Source of the DNA: Alphaproteobacteria bacterium
GTDB taxonomy: Bacteria; Pseudomonadota; Alphaproteobacteria; Rhizobiales; GCA-2746425
DNA length: 64,000 nucleotides
Assembly: GCA_024743215.1 (NCBI GenBank)
Contig: JANSWZ010000002.1
Span: forward strand, 310,001-374,000
Reading direction: 5' to 3'
Shown: positions 37,337 to 46,227 of the stretch, piece by piece
How positions within the stretch are numbered: position 1 is the stretch's first letter
How the letters are laid out: the number at the start of each line of letters is the position of its first letter
Made by a program: the position numbers and the translations under genes
Notes under the pieces: generated by a model
Database searches by the model: none
Told to the model about the DNA's origin: nothing
Seen by the model: the letters and a program-made list of their open reading frames with translations, nothing else

Positions 37337-38671
37337 TTACCGTTCCGGTATCAGGCCTCTTGGTGCAAAGCGCAGGGCCAGTATCAGGATGAGGCCCATG
37401 AGAACCGGACGGAGATGGGGTGCTGCTTCCGTGAGGTTGCCGCGGATGGGGCTGTCTTCTGCCAATAAGCCGGACAGGGCATCCATGAGCGCAAAGCCTG
37501 CGGATTCAGACTGGACCCAAACGAACCAGATGAGGAAGCCGCCTAATACCGAACCCATATTGTTGCCCGACCCGCCGACAATCACCATGACCCAGACAAG
37601 GAATGTGAAGCGCAGCGGCTGATAGGAGCCCGGCGTGAATTGCCCATCCAGCGTTACGAGCATAGCGCCCGCAATTCCGCAAATGGCTGAGCCCAGAACA
37701 AAGACCTGCAAATGTCTGCGCTTGACGTCCTTGCCCATCGCTTCTGCTGCGTCAGGCCGGTCGCGGATCGCGCGCATCATGCGGCCCCAGGGTGAGTAGA
37801 GTGCCTTCTCCGAAAGGTAAACCAGCGCGATCAGAACGATTGCAAACAGAGAGATATAAGCAAGTTTGACGGCAATGCTCGATAACGCAATGGGCTCCAT
37901 GCCCAAACTCTGTGCAAGTGAGATGAATGCTGGATCTGTCTGCAGGTCAACTTCACGGGGAACAGGGCGCGGCAAGCCGGTGACATTTTTCACGCCGCGG
38001 GTCAGCCAATCCTCGTTCTTGATAACGGCAAGAATGATTTCAGCGATGCCCAGTGTCGCGATTGCCAGATAATCTGAGCGCAGGCCAATTGCAATCTTGC
38101 CGATGATCCAGGCAGCACCAGCGGCCAGCAAGCCGCCGACCAGCCAACCGAACAGGATAGAGATGCCCATGCCGCCGAGATAGCCGGTTCGTGAAGGGTT
38201 CACAGCTTCAATAGCCGATGTCGCTGGCCCAAAGTAATACGTGAACAGCAGATAGCCGATGATCAGAACCAAAGCGGTCGCGATCAAACGAACCAGACCA
38301 CCAAGCTTGGCACGCACCACAATGACAGTGGCAATGGTGGCGCCAATAACAAGTGCCGACAGAGCAATGCCAGCCCCACCGGCCGACCATGCTTCGGGGA
38401 CAGGATCAGCGGCGACCAATATAGCTGCCACACCGCCAAGCGCTGCAAAACCCATGGTTCCAGCGTTGAACAGTCCAGCGTAACCCCATTGTATGTTCAC
38501 ACCCAAGGCCATGATGGCGGAGATCATGCAGAGCTGCACAATTGTAAGTGCAAACAACCAACTTTGTGCAAAGCCGGTAAACGCGAGCAGTGCCGCCATA
38601 ACAGCGAACAGGAACCATGGCTGATGCAGGAGTGAAGTATTGGTCTGTGAAATGCGTGTTGAACCGCTCAT
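37337..38671 (-). CDS. livM: Branched-chain amino acid type ABC permease LivM
   Basis: A 444-residue permease of the LivM type, somewhat long because of extra N-terminal helices. The core carries IQWGYAGLFNAGTMGFAALGG and SDYLAIATLGIAEIILAVIKNE, and the C-terminus ends in FAPRGLIPER, all typical of LivM. Its ATG overlaps the livH stop (ATGA). With LivH it forms the channel of a hydrophobic-amino-acid or amide importer. Confidence 0.9.
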   Translation of the reverse strand: MSGSTRISQTNTSLLHQPWFLFAVMAALLAFTGFAQSWLFALTIVQLCMISAIMALGVNIQWGYAGLFNAGTMGFAALGGVAAILVAADPVPEAWSAGGAGIALSALVIGATIATVIVVRAKLGGLVRLIATALVLIIGYLLFTYYFGPATSAIEAVNPSRTGYLGGMGISILFGWLVGGLLAAGAAWIIGKIAIGLRSDYLAIATLGIAEIILAVIKNEDWLTRGVKNVTGLPRPVPREVDLQTDPAFISLAQSLGMEPIALSSIAVKLAYISLFAIVLIALVYLSEKALYSPWGRMMRAIRDRPDAAEAMGKDVKRRHLQVFVLGSAICGIAGAMLVTLDGQFTPGSYQPLRFTFLVWVMVIVGGSGNNMGSVLGGFLIWFVWVQSESAGFALMDALSGLLAEDSPIRGNLTEAAPHLRPVLMGLILILALRFAPRGLIPER

Positions 38672-39681
38672 AGCACGCGCCCCTTGAATATCCCGGTGGG
38701 TCGTACAAGCAGAACAATGACCAGAAGCATAAAGGAGATCGCAAACTTGTATTCGGTCTGAATCAATTGCGCCAGGCCCTCAATTTCGAAGCCCTCTGGC
38801 CCCAGATATTCGAATACGCGCCGGTAGGCGTAGGTGAGCGAAACCTCTGAAAAGGCAATCACAAACCCGCCGACAACCGCACCAATGGGTTGACCAATGC
38901 CGCCCAGAATAGCGGCCGCGAACATGGGCAGCAGCAGTTGGAAATAGGTGAACGGGCGGAAGCCCTTGTCCAGCCCATAGAGCACGCCTGCTATGGTGGC
39001 CAGCGTCGCTGCTATGATCCACGTAATTTGAACCACACGCTCCGGTTTGATGCCAGACAGCAATGCCAAATCTTCATTGTCGGAAAAGGCGCGCAGGCTC
39101 TTGCCAGTGCGGGTTTTCTGCAAGAACCAGAACAGGGCGCCCATGACGACAACCGCAACCACGACTGTAATCACTTGTGTTGTGCGCAAAGCCAAACCTT
39201 CATCGAGGCCGGTCATCTCGCGGAATTCACGGGCCCGGATGATGAAGCGGGAGCCATCGGCAAAGGAAACCTCACCGACGCCGATGAAAATGCGTACCAG
39301 ACCGTTCATCATGAACATCACACCCACCGATGCCATGACAAGAATAATCGGATCGACCTTCTTGTCGCGGTAGAACCGGTAGATGATCTTGTCGGTACCG
39401 AGCACCAGACCAACCGTAACGGCAATCGCAACGGGCAGTGCAACCAGCGCAACTGGCAATGGCCCAAGTGAGAAACCCACGGCCTGTAAACCCCAGGTGC
39501 AGAAAATGGCAATCATCGTGCCGAAGGCCATTGTATCGCCATGGGCGAAATTGGCAAAGCGTAGAATGGAAAACACCAAGGTAATGCCCAGGGCCCCAAT
39601 TGCGAGCTGTGAGCCATAGGTGATGGACGGGATGAGAACAAAATTCGAAAACAGTACAAAAGCGTTGGCAAATTCGTGCAT
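38668..39681 (-). CDS. livH: Branched-chain amino acid type ABC permease LivH
   Basis: A 337-residue permease. The LivH blocks GITLVFSILRFANFAHGD and LAAAILGGIGQPIGAVVGG-like sequence (FAAAILGGIGQPIGAVVGGF) are clear. There is an insertion of about 60 residues in the periplasmic part compared with the short family members. Its start overlaps the livF stop by one base. Confidence 0.9.
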   Translation of the reverse strand: MHEFANAFVLFSNFVLIPSITYGSQLAIGALGITLVFSILRFANFAHGDTMAFGTMIAIFCTWGLQAVGFSLGPLPVALVALPVAIAVTVGLVLGTDKIIYRFYRDKKVDPIILVMASVGVMFMMNGLVRIFIGVGEVSFADGSRFIIRAREFREMTGLDEGLALRTTQVITVVVAVVVMGALFWFLQKTRTGKSLRAFSDNEDLALLSGIKPERVVQITWIIAATLATIAGVLYGLDKGFRPFTYFQLLLPMFAAAILGGIGQPIGAVVGGFVIAFSEVSLTYAYRRVFEYLGPEGFEIEGLAQLIQTEYKFAISFMLLVIVLLVRPTGIFKGRVL

Positions 39682-40394
39682 CAGCTTTGATCCCCACCGA
39701 GGAATGTGGCGCGCACTTCGCTGTCCGCCAAAAGAGCTGCACCAGTATCGGTAAAGCGGTTCTGGCCCTCCACCAGCACATAGCCAGTGTCAGCGATTTC
39801 CAGTGCCTGGCGGGCATTCTGCTCAACCATCAGAATTGCGACGCCGGTTTTGGCAATCTCCAATATCCGGTCGAACAACTCGTCCATCACAATGGGTGAG
39901 ACGCCTGCGGTTGGTTCATCCAGAATCAGCAATGTCGGCTCGGTCATCATGGCCCTTCCCACGGCAACCTGCTGACGTTGACCGCCAGACAGTTCACCGG
40001 CCAGCTGGTAGCGTTTATCTTTGACGGCGGGGAAAAGTTCATAAACCTTATCGATCACACCTGCGCCGCCATCCTCACGAAGAAAGGCACCCATCTGCAG
40101 GTTTTCTTCTACTGTCATGCCGGGAAAGACATTGTCGGTTTGCGGGACCATGCCCATACCTGCTTCAACCCGTGCCTGAGGTGCCAGGTCCTTGATGGAC
40201 TTACCTTCAAAGGTTACATCGCCTTCGCGCAATTTCATCATGCCAAAGATGGCCTTGATGGCGGTGGATTTGCCGGCACCATTCGGTCCGACGATTACAG
40301 CGACCTCTCCCTTGTCACAGGTTATGGTACAGCCCTGCAGAATATCGGCCGCACCATATCCGCCGCGCATGTCTGTGGCCTGGAGTAGGCTCAT
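39681..40394 (-). CDS. livF: Branched-chain amino acid type ABC ATPase LivF
   Basis: A 237-residue ABC ATPase with Walker A GPNGAGKST, signature LSGGQRQQVAVGRA and Walker B LLILDEPTAGVSP. Small size and this signature fit LivF. It overlaps livG by four bases at its start. Confidence 0.92.
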   Translation of the reverse strand: MSLLQATDMRGGYGAADILQGCTITCDKGEVAVIVGPNGAGKSTAIKAIFGMMKLREGDVTFEGKSIKDLAPQARVEAGMGMVPQTDNVFPGMTVEENLQMGAFLREDGGAGVIDKVYELFPAVKDKRYQLAGELSGGQRQQVAVGRAMMTEPTLLILDEPTAGVSPIVMDELFDRILEIAKTGVAILMVEQNARQALEIADTGYVLVEGQNRFTDTGAALLADSEVRATFLGGDQS

Positions 40395-41215
40395 GTCGCC
40401 GCTCCTTCAGGGTTTGATGCTGCGCTGGGCGCTTCATTTTCGTGTTTGGCAGCCTGTTTGCGGCCAACGCCCAAATAGGCTTCGATCACGCGCTCATCCT
40501 TACGGACTTCCAGCGCAGTACCTTCCACCAGTACCTTGCCCTCTGCCATCACAATGACAGGATCGCACAGGCGGGAAATGAAAGCCATATCGTGCTCGAT
40601 CATGCAGAACGTGTAGCCCCGCTCCTTGTTAAGGCGGATGATTGCATCGCCAATGGTATTGAGCAGTGTGCGGTTGACACCGGCACCGACCTCATCAAGG
40701 AAGACGATTTTCGCATCCACCATCATGGTGCGTCCGAGTTCCAGTAATTTTTTCTGACCGCCTGACAAATTGCCTGCACGCTCATCCGCTATGTGGGTGA
40801 GATTTAGGAAGGCAAGAACCTCGTCGGCCTTCTCGCGAAGCTCGGCTTCTCTGGCCTTGACCTCGGTTGGTTTGAACCATGCGCTTATCAGCGATTCACC
40901 GGGTTGACCCGGTGGCACCATCATCAAATTATCCCGCACAGTGAGGGAAGAAAACTCATGGGCAATCTGAAACGTTCGCAGCAAGCCCTTGCCAAACAGA
41001 TCGTGTGCTGCAAGCCCGGTAATGTCTTCGCCGTCCAGCTCAACCTTGCCCGAGGTAGGAGGAAACGCTCCAGCTATGACGTTGAAAAGGGTGGTTTTCC
41101 CGGCCCCGTTTGGCCCGATCAGTCCGGTAATGGTTCCGGTCTTGATCTCTATGGAAGCGCCATCGACAGCATGCACGCCGCCGAACCGTTTGTGCAGATC
41201 CGTAACGCGGATCAT
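40391..41215 (-). CDS. livG: Branched-chain amino acid type ABC ATPase LivG
   Basis: A 274-residue ABC ATPase with Walker A GPNGAGKTT, signature LSGGQKKLLELGR and Walker B KIVFLDEVGAGV. In this last motif the usual DEP is DEV, which is common in some LivG proteins. The C-terminus has a 25-residue polar tail. It is the first ATPase after the binding-protein gene, from which it is separated by a hairpin. Confidence 0.92.
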   Translation of the reverse strand: MIRVTDLHKRFGGVHAVDGASIEIKTGTITGLIGPNGAGKTTLFNVIAGAFPPTSGKVELDGEDITGLAAHDLFGKGLLRTFQIAHEFSSLTVRDNLMMVPPGQPGESLISAWFKPTEVKAREAELREKADEVLAFLNLTHIADERAGNLSGGQKKLLELGRTMMVDAKIVFLDEVGAGVNRTLLNTIGDAIIRLNKERGYTFCMIEHDMAFISRLCDPVIVMAEGKVLVEGTALEVRKDERVIEAYLGVGRKQAAKHENEAPSAASNPEGAAT

Positions 41216-41266
41216 CGCATCTCCAGTTTCTTTGGTATTTTGGGGTGTAGCATCTGGATCGAGGAA

Positions 41267-41296
41267 GGTGGCCGTCCGGGGTGATGGACGGCCACC
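41267..41296 (-). repeat. Perfect hairpin between binding-protein gene and livG
   Basis: GGTGGCCGTCC (41267-41277) and GGACGGCCACC (41286-41296) form an 11-bp stem with an eight-base loop. It follows the binding-protein stop without a T-run, so it more likely protects the upstream mRNA or acts as a weak attenuator. Confidence 0.7.
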
Positions 41297-41321
41297 GTCA
41301 ACTCATGCAAGCGTAATGAGC

Positions 41322-42515
41322 TTAATGCATCTTGACGTCTTTAAGGGCGCCGTCAACGAGCTCATACTCACGATATACGCCAGAAGACTCGCCTGGCTCA
41401 ATCAGTTCAACGCCCGAAGCACCGACATAGTCAATGTCCGTCCCAGCGGCCACCAGTTCCAGCCCCCGAGCCAGTTCTCCAGCAGCGATTTTCTCGCCAG
41501 GAGCGTTCGCGATCGCCATTACGTGTTCTGCAGCAGCAGCTGTGGCTTCACCAGCGGCCTGCATGGACAGCAGCATTAGCGCGGCTGCATCGTAGCTCTC
41601 GCGTACATAAGGACCGTCAATACCAATGCCTGCAGCTTCGGAAATCGCCACGAACGGATCGTCGCCTTCAATGGCAGAACCGGGCAATGTGCCAAACCAG
41701 ACTTCCAGATCATCACCAAGGGTCTCCAGCAGGCTGGCACCATACATGCCATCACCGCCAGCGAATACATCGAAGGCGCCGGTATCAATCGCCGAGCGCA
41801 TTACGCCCAGTCCACCCTGGTCAATGTAACCGAGGACCACAAGTGCGTCGCCACCAGCTGCGGACAATGCGCCAACTTCAGCAGAATAGTCGGCACGGCC
41901 ATCTTCGTGAGCAGCTGACAGAGTTACCTTGCCACCAATTCCCTCATAGGCAGCAACAAATGCGTCAGCAAAGCCCTTGCCATAGTCATTGTTGGTGAAG
42001 GTCACTGCAACTTCATCATAGCCACGGTCCATCACAACCTGGGCCAGAATTGCACCCTGGCGCGCATCGGACGGTGACGTGCGGAAGAACAGGCCATTGT
42101 CTTCGATGGATGACAAAGCCGGTGATGTGGCAGATGGCGAAATGTTCATGACGCCTTGCGGAACAGTCACGTTGTTCACCACAGCAGTGGTCACGCCGGA
42201 ACAATCAGGACCAAAAATGGCCGCAACGCCTTCCGAGGAGAGGAGACGCTCAGCTGAAGATGTGGCAGCAGCCGCATCAATGCAGGTTGAATCGGCGCGA
42301 ACCGGTGTCACAGTCTTGCCGCCCAGGAAGGCTCCTGAATCTGAGACTTCTTTCATGGCAAGCTCTCCGGAAGCTCCCATGGCTGGCGTGATGGATTCCA
42401 GTGGACCAGAGAAGCCCAGGATCACACCAATCTTGACTTCGTGGTCATCTGCAAAGGCAGCGGTAGCACTCATGAGAGCCACAGTGCTCAATCCGGCGAG
42501 AAAGATTCTTTTCAT
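41322..42515 (-). CDS. Periplasmic amino-acid/amide binding protein (LivJ-like)
   Basis: A 397-residue type I periplasmic binding protein. The signal peptide ends at TAAFADD (about 23). Family blocks are KIGVILGFSGPLESITPAMG, IFGPDCSGVTTAVVNN and YVRESYDAAALMLL. It delivers substrate to LivHM-GF; hydrophobic amino acids, amides or other small molecules are possible. It is the first gene of the five-gene operon. Confidence 0.9.
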   Translation of the reverse strand: MKRIFLAGLSTVALMSATAAFADDHEVKIGVILGFSGPLESITPAMGASGELAMKEVSDSGAFLGGKTVTPVRADSTCIDAAAATSSAERLLSSEGVAAIFGPDCSGVTTAVVNNVTVPQGVMNISPSATSPALSSIEDNGLFFRTSPSDARQGAILAQVVMDRGYDEVAVTFTNNDYGKGFADAFVAAYEGIGGKVTLSAAHEDGRADYSAEVGALSAAGGDALVVLGYIDQGGLGVMRSAIDTGAFDVFAGGDGMYGASLLETLGDDLEVWFGTLPGSAIEGDDPFVAISEAAGIGIDGPYVRESYDAAALMLLSMQAAGEATAAAAEHVMAIANAPGEKIAAGELARGLELVAAGTDIDYVGASGVELIEPGESSGVYREYELVDGALKDVKMH

Positions 42516-42872
42516 TTTTAGTTCCCCCTGTTAATCGACATGTCCTGTCGCGTTGGATACGAATGAAGCATTCTATTTGTGACACCAGCAGCCATGAAAC
42601 AGACCGGCGCACACACTTTTTCATCAATTCTCAGATAAACATCATTTCGTCTCAATTCATATGAGAGTTTAGCCATCAAGGGAATAAAATCAATACGATG
42701 CCTACCCAATAGCTGATATCTGTTGATTGGCAGTCTCTGGCACCTGCTCTGGCACCTGGCAGTCAAGCGGCAAGATGCCGTCATATTAGAGCCATTCTAA
42801 ACTATACAATTTGACTCCACTTATGTGCATCGCTAAATATGACTCACGCTATCATGTTAAAAGAATTGGGCA
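42516..42872. other. Divergent control region between the liv operon and the bfr operon
   Basis: The 357 bases contain the promoters of two divergent operons. An Irr-like palindrome at 42785-42801 is listed separately. Two in-register copies of CTCTGGCACCTG lie near 42733-42755 and may be a minor direct repeat. No gene is supported. Confidence 0.5.
42785..42801 (+). promoter_or_regulatory. Irr-box/ICE-like palindrome before the bacterioferritin operon
   Basis: ATTAGAG-CCA-TTCTAAA matches the rhizobial iron control element TTTAGAA-n3-TTCTAAA at 12 of 14 arm positions. It lies 72 bases before the first gene of the unknown-bfd-bfr group, where an Irr site would give iron-dependent control. The match is by eye against a remembered consensus. 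Confidence 0.5.
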
Positions 42873-43409
42873 ATGAACGTCTCCAGCTGTCAATCATGCG
42901 AGAACAATCTCTTCAGCACGCCCGAAAGGCTGGTGCTGGAAGGATATAGACATTGGGTCGCCGGTCTGGCGATTTCTCAGCGACCTGATCTGGCGAGCAT
43001 ACAAAGCCTTTTCAGTGACCATTTGCCCTCTGCTCAAGTTCGGCCTGCCTTGACTGCTTTGATGGGCTTCATCAATGCACTTGGCATCTGTTCAACGTGC
43101 CCTTTGAAAACCTTTCAGGTCGGATCAGGACATTTGTGCAAGGATGAAGCCATGGTGCTTGCGCTGGTTGCCGCACTTCAGCATGGGGACGAGGAAGCGG
43201 CTGAGTTAAGTCTGGTCAGCCTTTCCTGCAAAAACCGTTGTGCTGAGGTGGCCGTCGCAGCAGGCGAATTGGCCTTCATCCTCAAGAGTGCAAATCATAT
43301 CCTTCTGCCAATTTCAATTTCTGTGATGGAGAACATTCTGGCGATCAGTCGTGCTAACGGGCATGCCAAGGATGCACAATCTCATCCTGCATCCCCAACG
43401 CTTCACTGA
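42873..43409 (+). CDS. Cys-rich protein of unknown function next to bfd-bfr
   Basis: A 178-residue, mostly helical protein I do not recognise. It begins with a CQSC pair (residues 6 and 9), has a second group LGICSTCPLK followed by HLCKDE, and a third, LSCKNRCAE, so Cys pairs are spaced along the chain as in metal or iron-sulfur proteins. No signal peptide is visible. It stands first after the Irr-like box and 85 bases before the Bfd-like gene, in the same direction. Confidence 0.6.
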   Translation: MNVSSCQSCENNLFSTPERLVLEGYRHWVAGLAISQRPDLASIQSLFSDHLPSAQVRPALTALMGFINALGICSTCPLKTFQVGSGHLCKDEAMVLALVAALQHGDEEAAELSLVSLSCKNRCAEVAVAAGELAFILKSANHILLPISISVMENILAISRANGHAKDAQSHPASPTLH

Positions 43410-43494
43410 AGGCCAGCGCTATGATGCCTCTTTTTGGTAGTGTCAAAAACGATTTGGGAAACAGCAGAGTCTTCGAACGGGTTTCAATTTAACG

Positions 43495-43809
43495 ATGATT
43501 GTTTGCAGCTGTAATTTCATCACGTCACAGGATATCGAAGAGGTCATCACCGACTTTCTCGACATGGATGAATGGCAACTCATAACGCCAGGCAAGGTTT
43601 ATCACGCCATGAAAATGCGCGGCAAATGCTGCGGCTGTTTTCCCGGCGTGATAGATATCATCATTCGCACCAGTCAAGCCTATCATGCGAAAAAGCAATC
43701 GCCAGATGACAAAGTCATACCGTTCATTCAGCGGATACGCGATGAACATCAGCGTTGCGAGACCGCCCGGCGCCTGGCTATCCTCAGAAAAATACGAAAA
43801 GCCGCTTGA
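43495..43809 (+). CDS. bfd: Bfd-like [2Fe-2S] ferredoxin
   Basis: A 104-residue protein. The N-terminal half is a BFD-like fold with the ligand pattern CSC (4-6) and CCGC (41-44), as in bacterioferritin-associated ferredoxin. The C-terminal 35 residues are an additional charged tail not present in E. coli Bfd (64 residues). Bfd reduces bacterioferritin to release stored iron. bfr follows 54 bases downstream. Confidence 0.85.
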   Translation: MIVCSCNFITSQDIEEVITDFLDMDEWQLITPGKVYHAMKMRGKCCGCFPGVIDIIIRTSQAYHAKKQSPDDKVIPFIQRIRDEHQRCETARRLAILRKIRKAA

Positions 43810-43833
43810 TTTTTTTCAAATTTGGCTGACATG

Positions 43834-43859
43834 AACTCCTGACCCACACACAAGGAGTT
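43834..43859 (+). promoter_or_regulatory. Hairpin covering the bfr ribosome-binding site
   Basis: AACTCCT (43834-43840) pairs with AGGAGTT (43853-43859), whose AGGAG is the Shine-Dalgarno of bfr. With wobble pairs the stem can extend to ten pairs, reaching almost to ATG 43864. The fold would hide the translation start, so bfr may be controlled after transcription. Confidence 0.5.
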
Positions 43860-43863
43860 TGTC

Positions 43864-44346
43864 ATGAAGGGCAATGCGAAAGTTATTGAACGACTGAACG
43901 AGGCACTGTTTCTGGAACTGAGTGCGGTCAACCAGTATTGGCTTCATTATCGCCTTCTGGACGATTGGGGTTTCACCAAGCTTGCGGCGAAAGAACGCGC
44001 CGAAAGCATCGAAGAAATGGAACACGCTGACAAACTGATCGAGCGGATCATTTTTCTGGAAGGCCATCCCAACCTTCAAACACTCGCTCCCCTGCGCATC
44101 GGACAATCTGTGAAAGAAGTGCTTGAGTGCGATCTTCTGGGCGAAAGAGACGCCTGGAATTCCTACACCAAGTCGCGCAACATCTGTGAAGCGGAAGGCG
44201 ACTATGTTTCAAAGAACCTCTTTGAAGCACTGATTGCTGATGAGGAAGGACACATCGACTTCCTGGAAACCCAGCTTGAATTGCTCGCCAAGATTGGCGA
44301 AGAAAAATACGGCCAACTCAATGCAGGTACGGCCGACGAAAGCTAA
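43864..44346 (+). CDS. bfr: Bacterioferritin
   Basis: A 160-residue Bfr close in length and pattern to the E. coli protein. Ferroxidase ligands align (Glu18 in [10 protein letters not shown], then E-M-E-H in [14 protein letters not shown], and [11 protein letters not shown]), and the Met of EEMEH corresponds to the heme-ligating Met52. It stores iron as a 24-mer. Gene order unknown-bfd-bfr suggests storage and release are co-regulated. A short GGGT/ACCC hairpin lies just after it. Confidence 0.95.
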   Translation: MKGNAKVIERLNEALFLELSAVNQYWLHYRLLDDWGFTKLAAKERAESIEEMEHADKLIERIIFLEGHPNLQTLAPLRIGQSVKEVLECDLLGERDAWNSYTKSRNICEAEGDYVSKNLFEALIADEEGHIDFLETQLELLAKIGEEKYGQLNAGTADES

Positions 44347-44392
44347 ATGACTTTGACACCACGCGATCTTGAAAACACTCAGGGTCCAGACC

Positions 44393-45286
44393 CTATTTGA
44401 ACGGAATTGCCAATTGCGCCGCCTTGCAGGTCTCTGTTTTGGGCGGCGCGATGCCCCAGTGGTCAATCCGGCCCGGTGGCCAGGTCCAGTCTGCAGGGCC
44501 GCCGACGCGGTATGTCTCATCGATCTGCAACATTTCTGCCGTGTGTTCCACAACTATGCCAAATGGATCGACAAAATAGGCGAAAACATTGTCGCCGGGA
44601 CCATGTCGTCCGGGGCCCCATCCCATTGGGTGGTGTTCGTCAACCATGCGACCGGAAGCTTTCATCACATCTTCCCAGTTGCGGTGATTGAAGGCGATGT
44701 GGTTTAGCGTTTCAACGGGTGCCGTGGCCAGAACGATTGTGTGGTGGTCACTGTTGGTGCGTACGAATCCCATGATCTTGCTGCGGTCTGAAACTGTGAA
44801 TCCAAGTCCATCCACATAAAAGGCAATATCACGCTCCAGGTCGGTGGTGTTGATGTTGATGTGTGACAGGCGATCAGGACGGCTGAGTTCAGTGAAATCT
44901 GCTGCAACGCGATCATCACCCTGCACAATGCGCAAACGCCTTCCGACTGTATCAAACATGGAGAACCCGTTTCCGCCGCCGAAGTCCGATAGCGGCGCGA
45001 TGGCTCCTTCAGCCTTGCCACCAGCGGCCTCGGCGCGTGCGAGGAGAGCTGTCAGATCTGTACCGTCTGCAGCCCTCAGTGTGTAGGAGAGCATGGCCGG
45101 TGCATTGCCCTTACTCAAACGCACTGTATAGGGATCATCTCCCTCACACCGCAAATAGACATGGCCGTGCGCATGCGCCGCCTCGGTCAGCCCCCATATT
45201 CCGGTGTAGAACGCGATTGCCTGATCCAAATCCGGCACCTCCAGTTCCACACTGCGAAGGCCACTTATGGGAAATCTATCGGTCAT
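44393..45286 (-). CDS. Two-domain VOC protein, extradiol (type I) dioxygenase
   Basis: A 297-residue protein of two vicinal-oxygen-chelate domains (about 9-125 and 137-255). The second domain retains the iron ligands His142 (LSHININ), His196 (LNHIAF) and Glu247 (VVEHTA), spaced as in 2,3-dihydroxybiphenyl/catechol 2,3-dioxygenases, with the SDHHTIVLA motif between them. It probably opens a catecholic ring, although relatives with other activities exist. It is the last gene of a six-gene minus-strand run with a FAH hydrolase 20 bases upstream. Confidence 0.82.
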   Translation of the reverse strand: MTDRFPISGLRSVELEVPDLDQAIAFYTGIWGLTEAAHAHGHVYLRCEGDDPYTVRLSKGNAPAMLSYTLRAADGTDLTALLARAEAAGGKAEGAIAPLSDFGGGNGFSMFDTVGRRLRIVQGDDRVAADFTELSRPDRLSHININTTDLERDIAFYVDGLGFTVSDRSKIMGFVRTNSDHHTIVLATAPVETLNHIAFNHRNWEDVMKASGRMVDEHHPMGWGPGRHGPGDNVFAYFVDPFGIVVEHTAEMLQIDETYRVGGPADWTWPPGRIDHWGIAPPKTETCKAAQLAIPFK

Positions 45287-45306
45287 TACAGTCTTCCTTT
45301 GACAGA

Positions 45307-46140
45307 TCAGGCTTCGTCCACAATACGGCTGCTTATCGAGCCCACACCAGATACGTGCACTTCGATCACATCACCGGCTTTCATCCAGACTGGCGGCGTG
45401 CGTTTTGCGCCCACACCACCGGGTGTTCCAGTGGCGATCACATCGCCCGGTGACAGCGGTGTGAAGGTTGAAACATAGGCAATGATAGTGGGTATTGGGA
45501 ACAGCATGTGGTCCAGCGTCGCGCTCTGCATCACCTCACCGTTCAAAACCGCTTTCACTTCGATGCGATCCAGATCGTCAATCTCGTCCAGTGTGACCAG
45601 CTCCGGCCCGAATGGCGCGGTGCCCGGGAAGTTTTTGCCCGGAATGAACTGGCGCGTATGCCATTGCCAGTCCCGCAGGGAAGCATCGTTGAAACAGGCA
45701 AAACCAGCCAGATGGTCCATGGCTTCAGATTCAGGAATGTTGCGGCCGCCTTTGCCGATTACAACAGCAAGCTCTGCTTCAAAGTCCAGATCAGAAGACA
45801 CTTTCGGTCTTATGATGGGATCATCTGCGCTGATAAGCGTATCGGCAAAGCGGGTGAAAATGGACGGATGCTTGGTTTTGTCGCGGCCTGTTTCAACCCG
45901 ATGGGATTCGTAATTATGCCCCACGCACAAAATCTTGGAAGGATTTGGGATCACCGGCAACAACCGAACCGAAGCCCGCTTCAGACGTGGCGCATCGCTT
46001 ATGCCATCGAGCTTGCCCTCAACAATCGCCGCCTTTAAATCTGCAGACGCCCCATTCAAGGCTCCCAAATCAACAATATCCTCGCCCTCGACACGGCCCC
46101 ATGACGCGCGGCCATCGCTCTCAAAACTAATAAATCGCAT
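45307..46140 (-). CDS. Fumarylacetoacetate hydrolase-family enzyme
   Basis: A 277-residue FAH-fold protein. The metal site is formed by the Glu/Asp of DFEAELAVVIGKGG (about 120-133), and GHNYESH, FACFNDASLRDWQ and GDVIATGTPGGVG are typical of ring-cleavage-product hydrolases, decarboxylases and isomerases. Paired with the extradiol dioxygenase it would act on a ring-opened product such as a fumarylpyruvate-type or 2-hydroxymuconate-type acid. The exact step is open. Confidence 0.85.
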   Translation of the reverse strand: MRFISFESDGRASWGRVEGEDIVDLGALNGASADLKAAIVEGKLDGISDAPRLKRASVRLLPVIPNPSKILCVGHNYESHRVETGRDKTKHPSIFTRFADTLISADDPIIRPKVSSDLDFEAELAVVIGKGGRNIPESEAMDHLAGFACFNDASLRDWQWHTRQFIPGKNFPGTAPFGPELVTLDEIDDLDRIEVKAVLNGEVMQSATLDHMLFPIPTIIAYVSTFTPLSPGDVIATGTPGGVGAKRTPPVWMKAGDVIEVHVSGVGSISSRIVDEA

Positions 46141-46227
46141 TTGTTTTCTCCTGATCTGTTGTCCGGTTTTGGCTGAGTGTCGAGGTTGTTCTCGCCCTGT
46201 CAGTCTTGTTCATTGTCTTGCCTTGCC

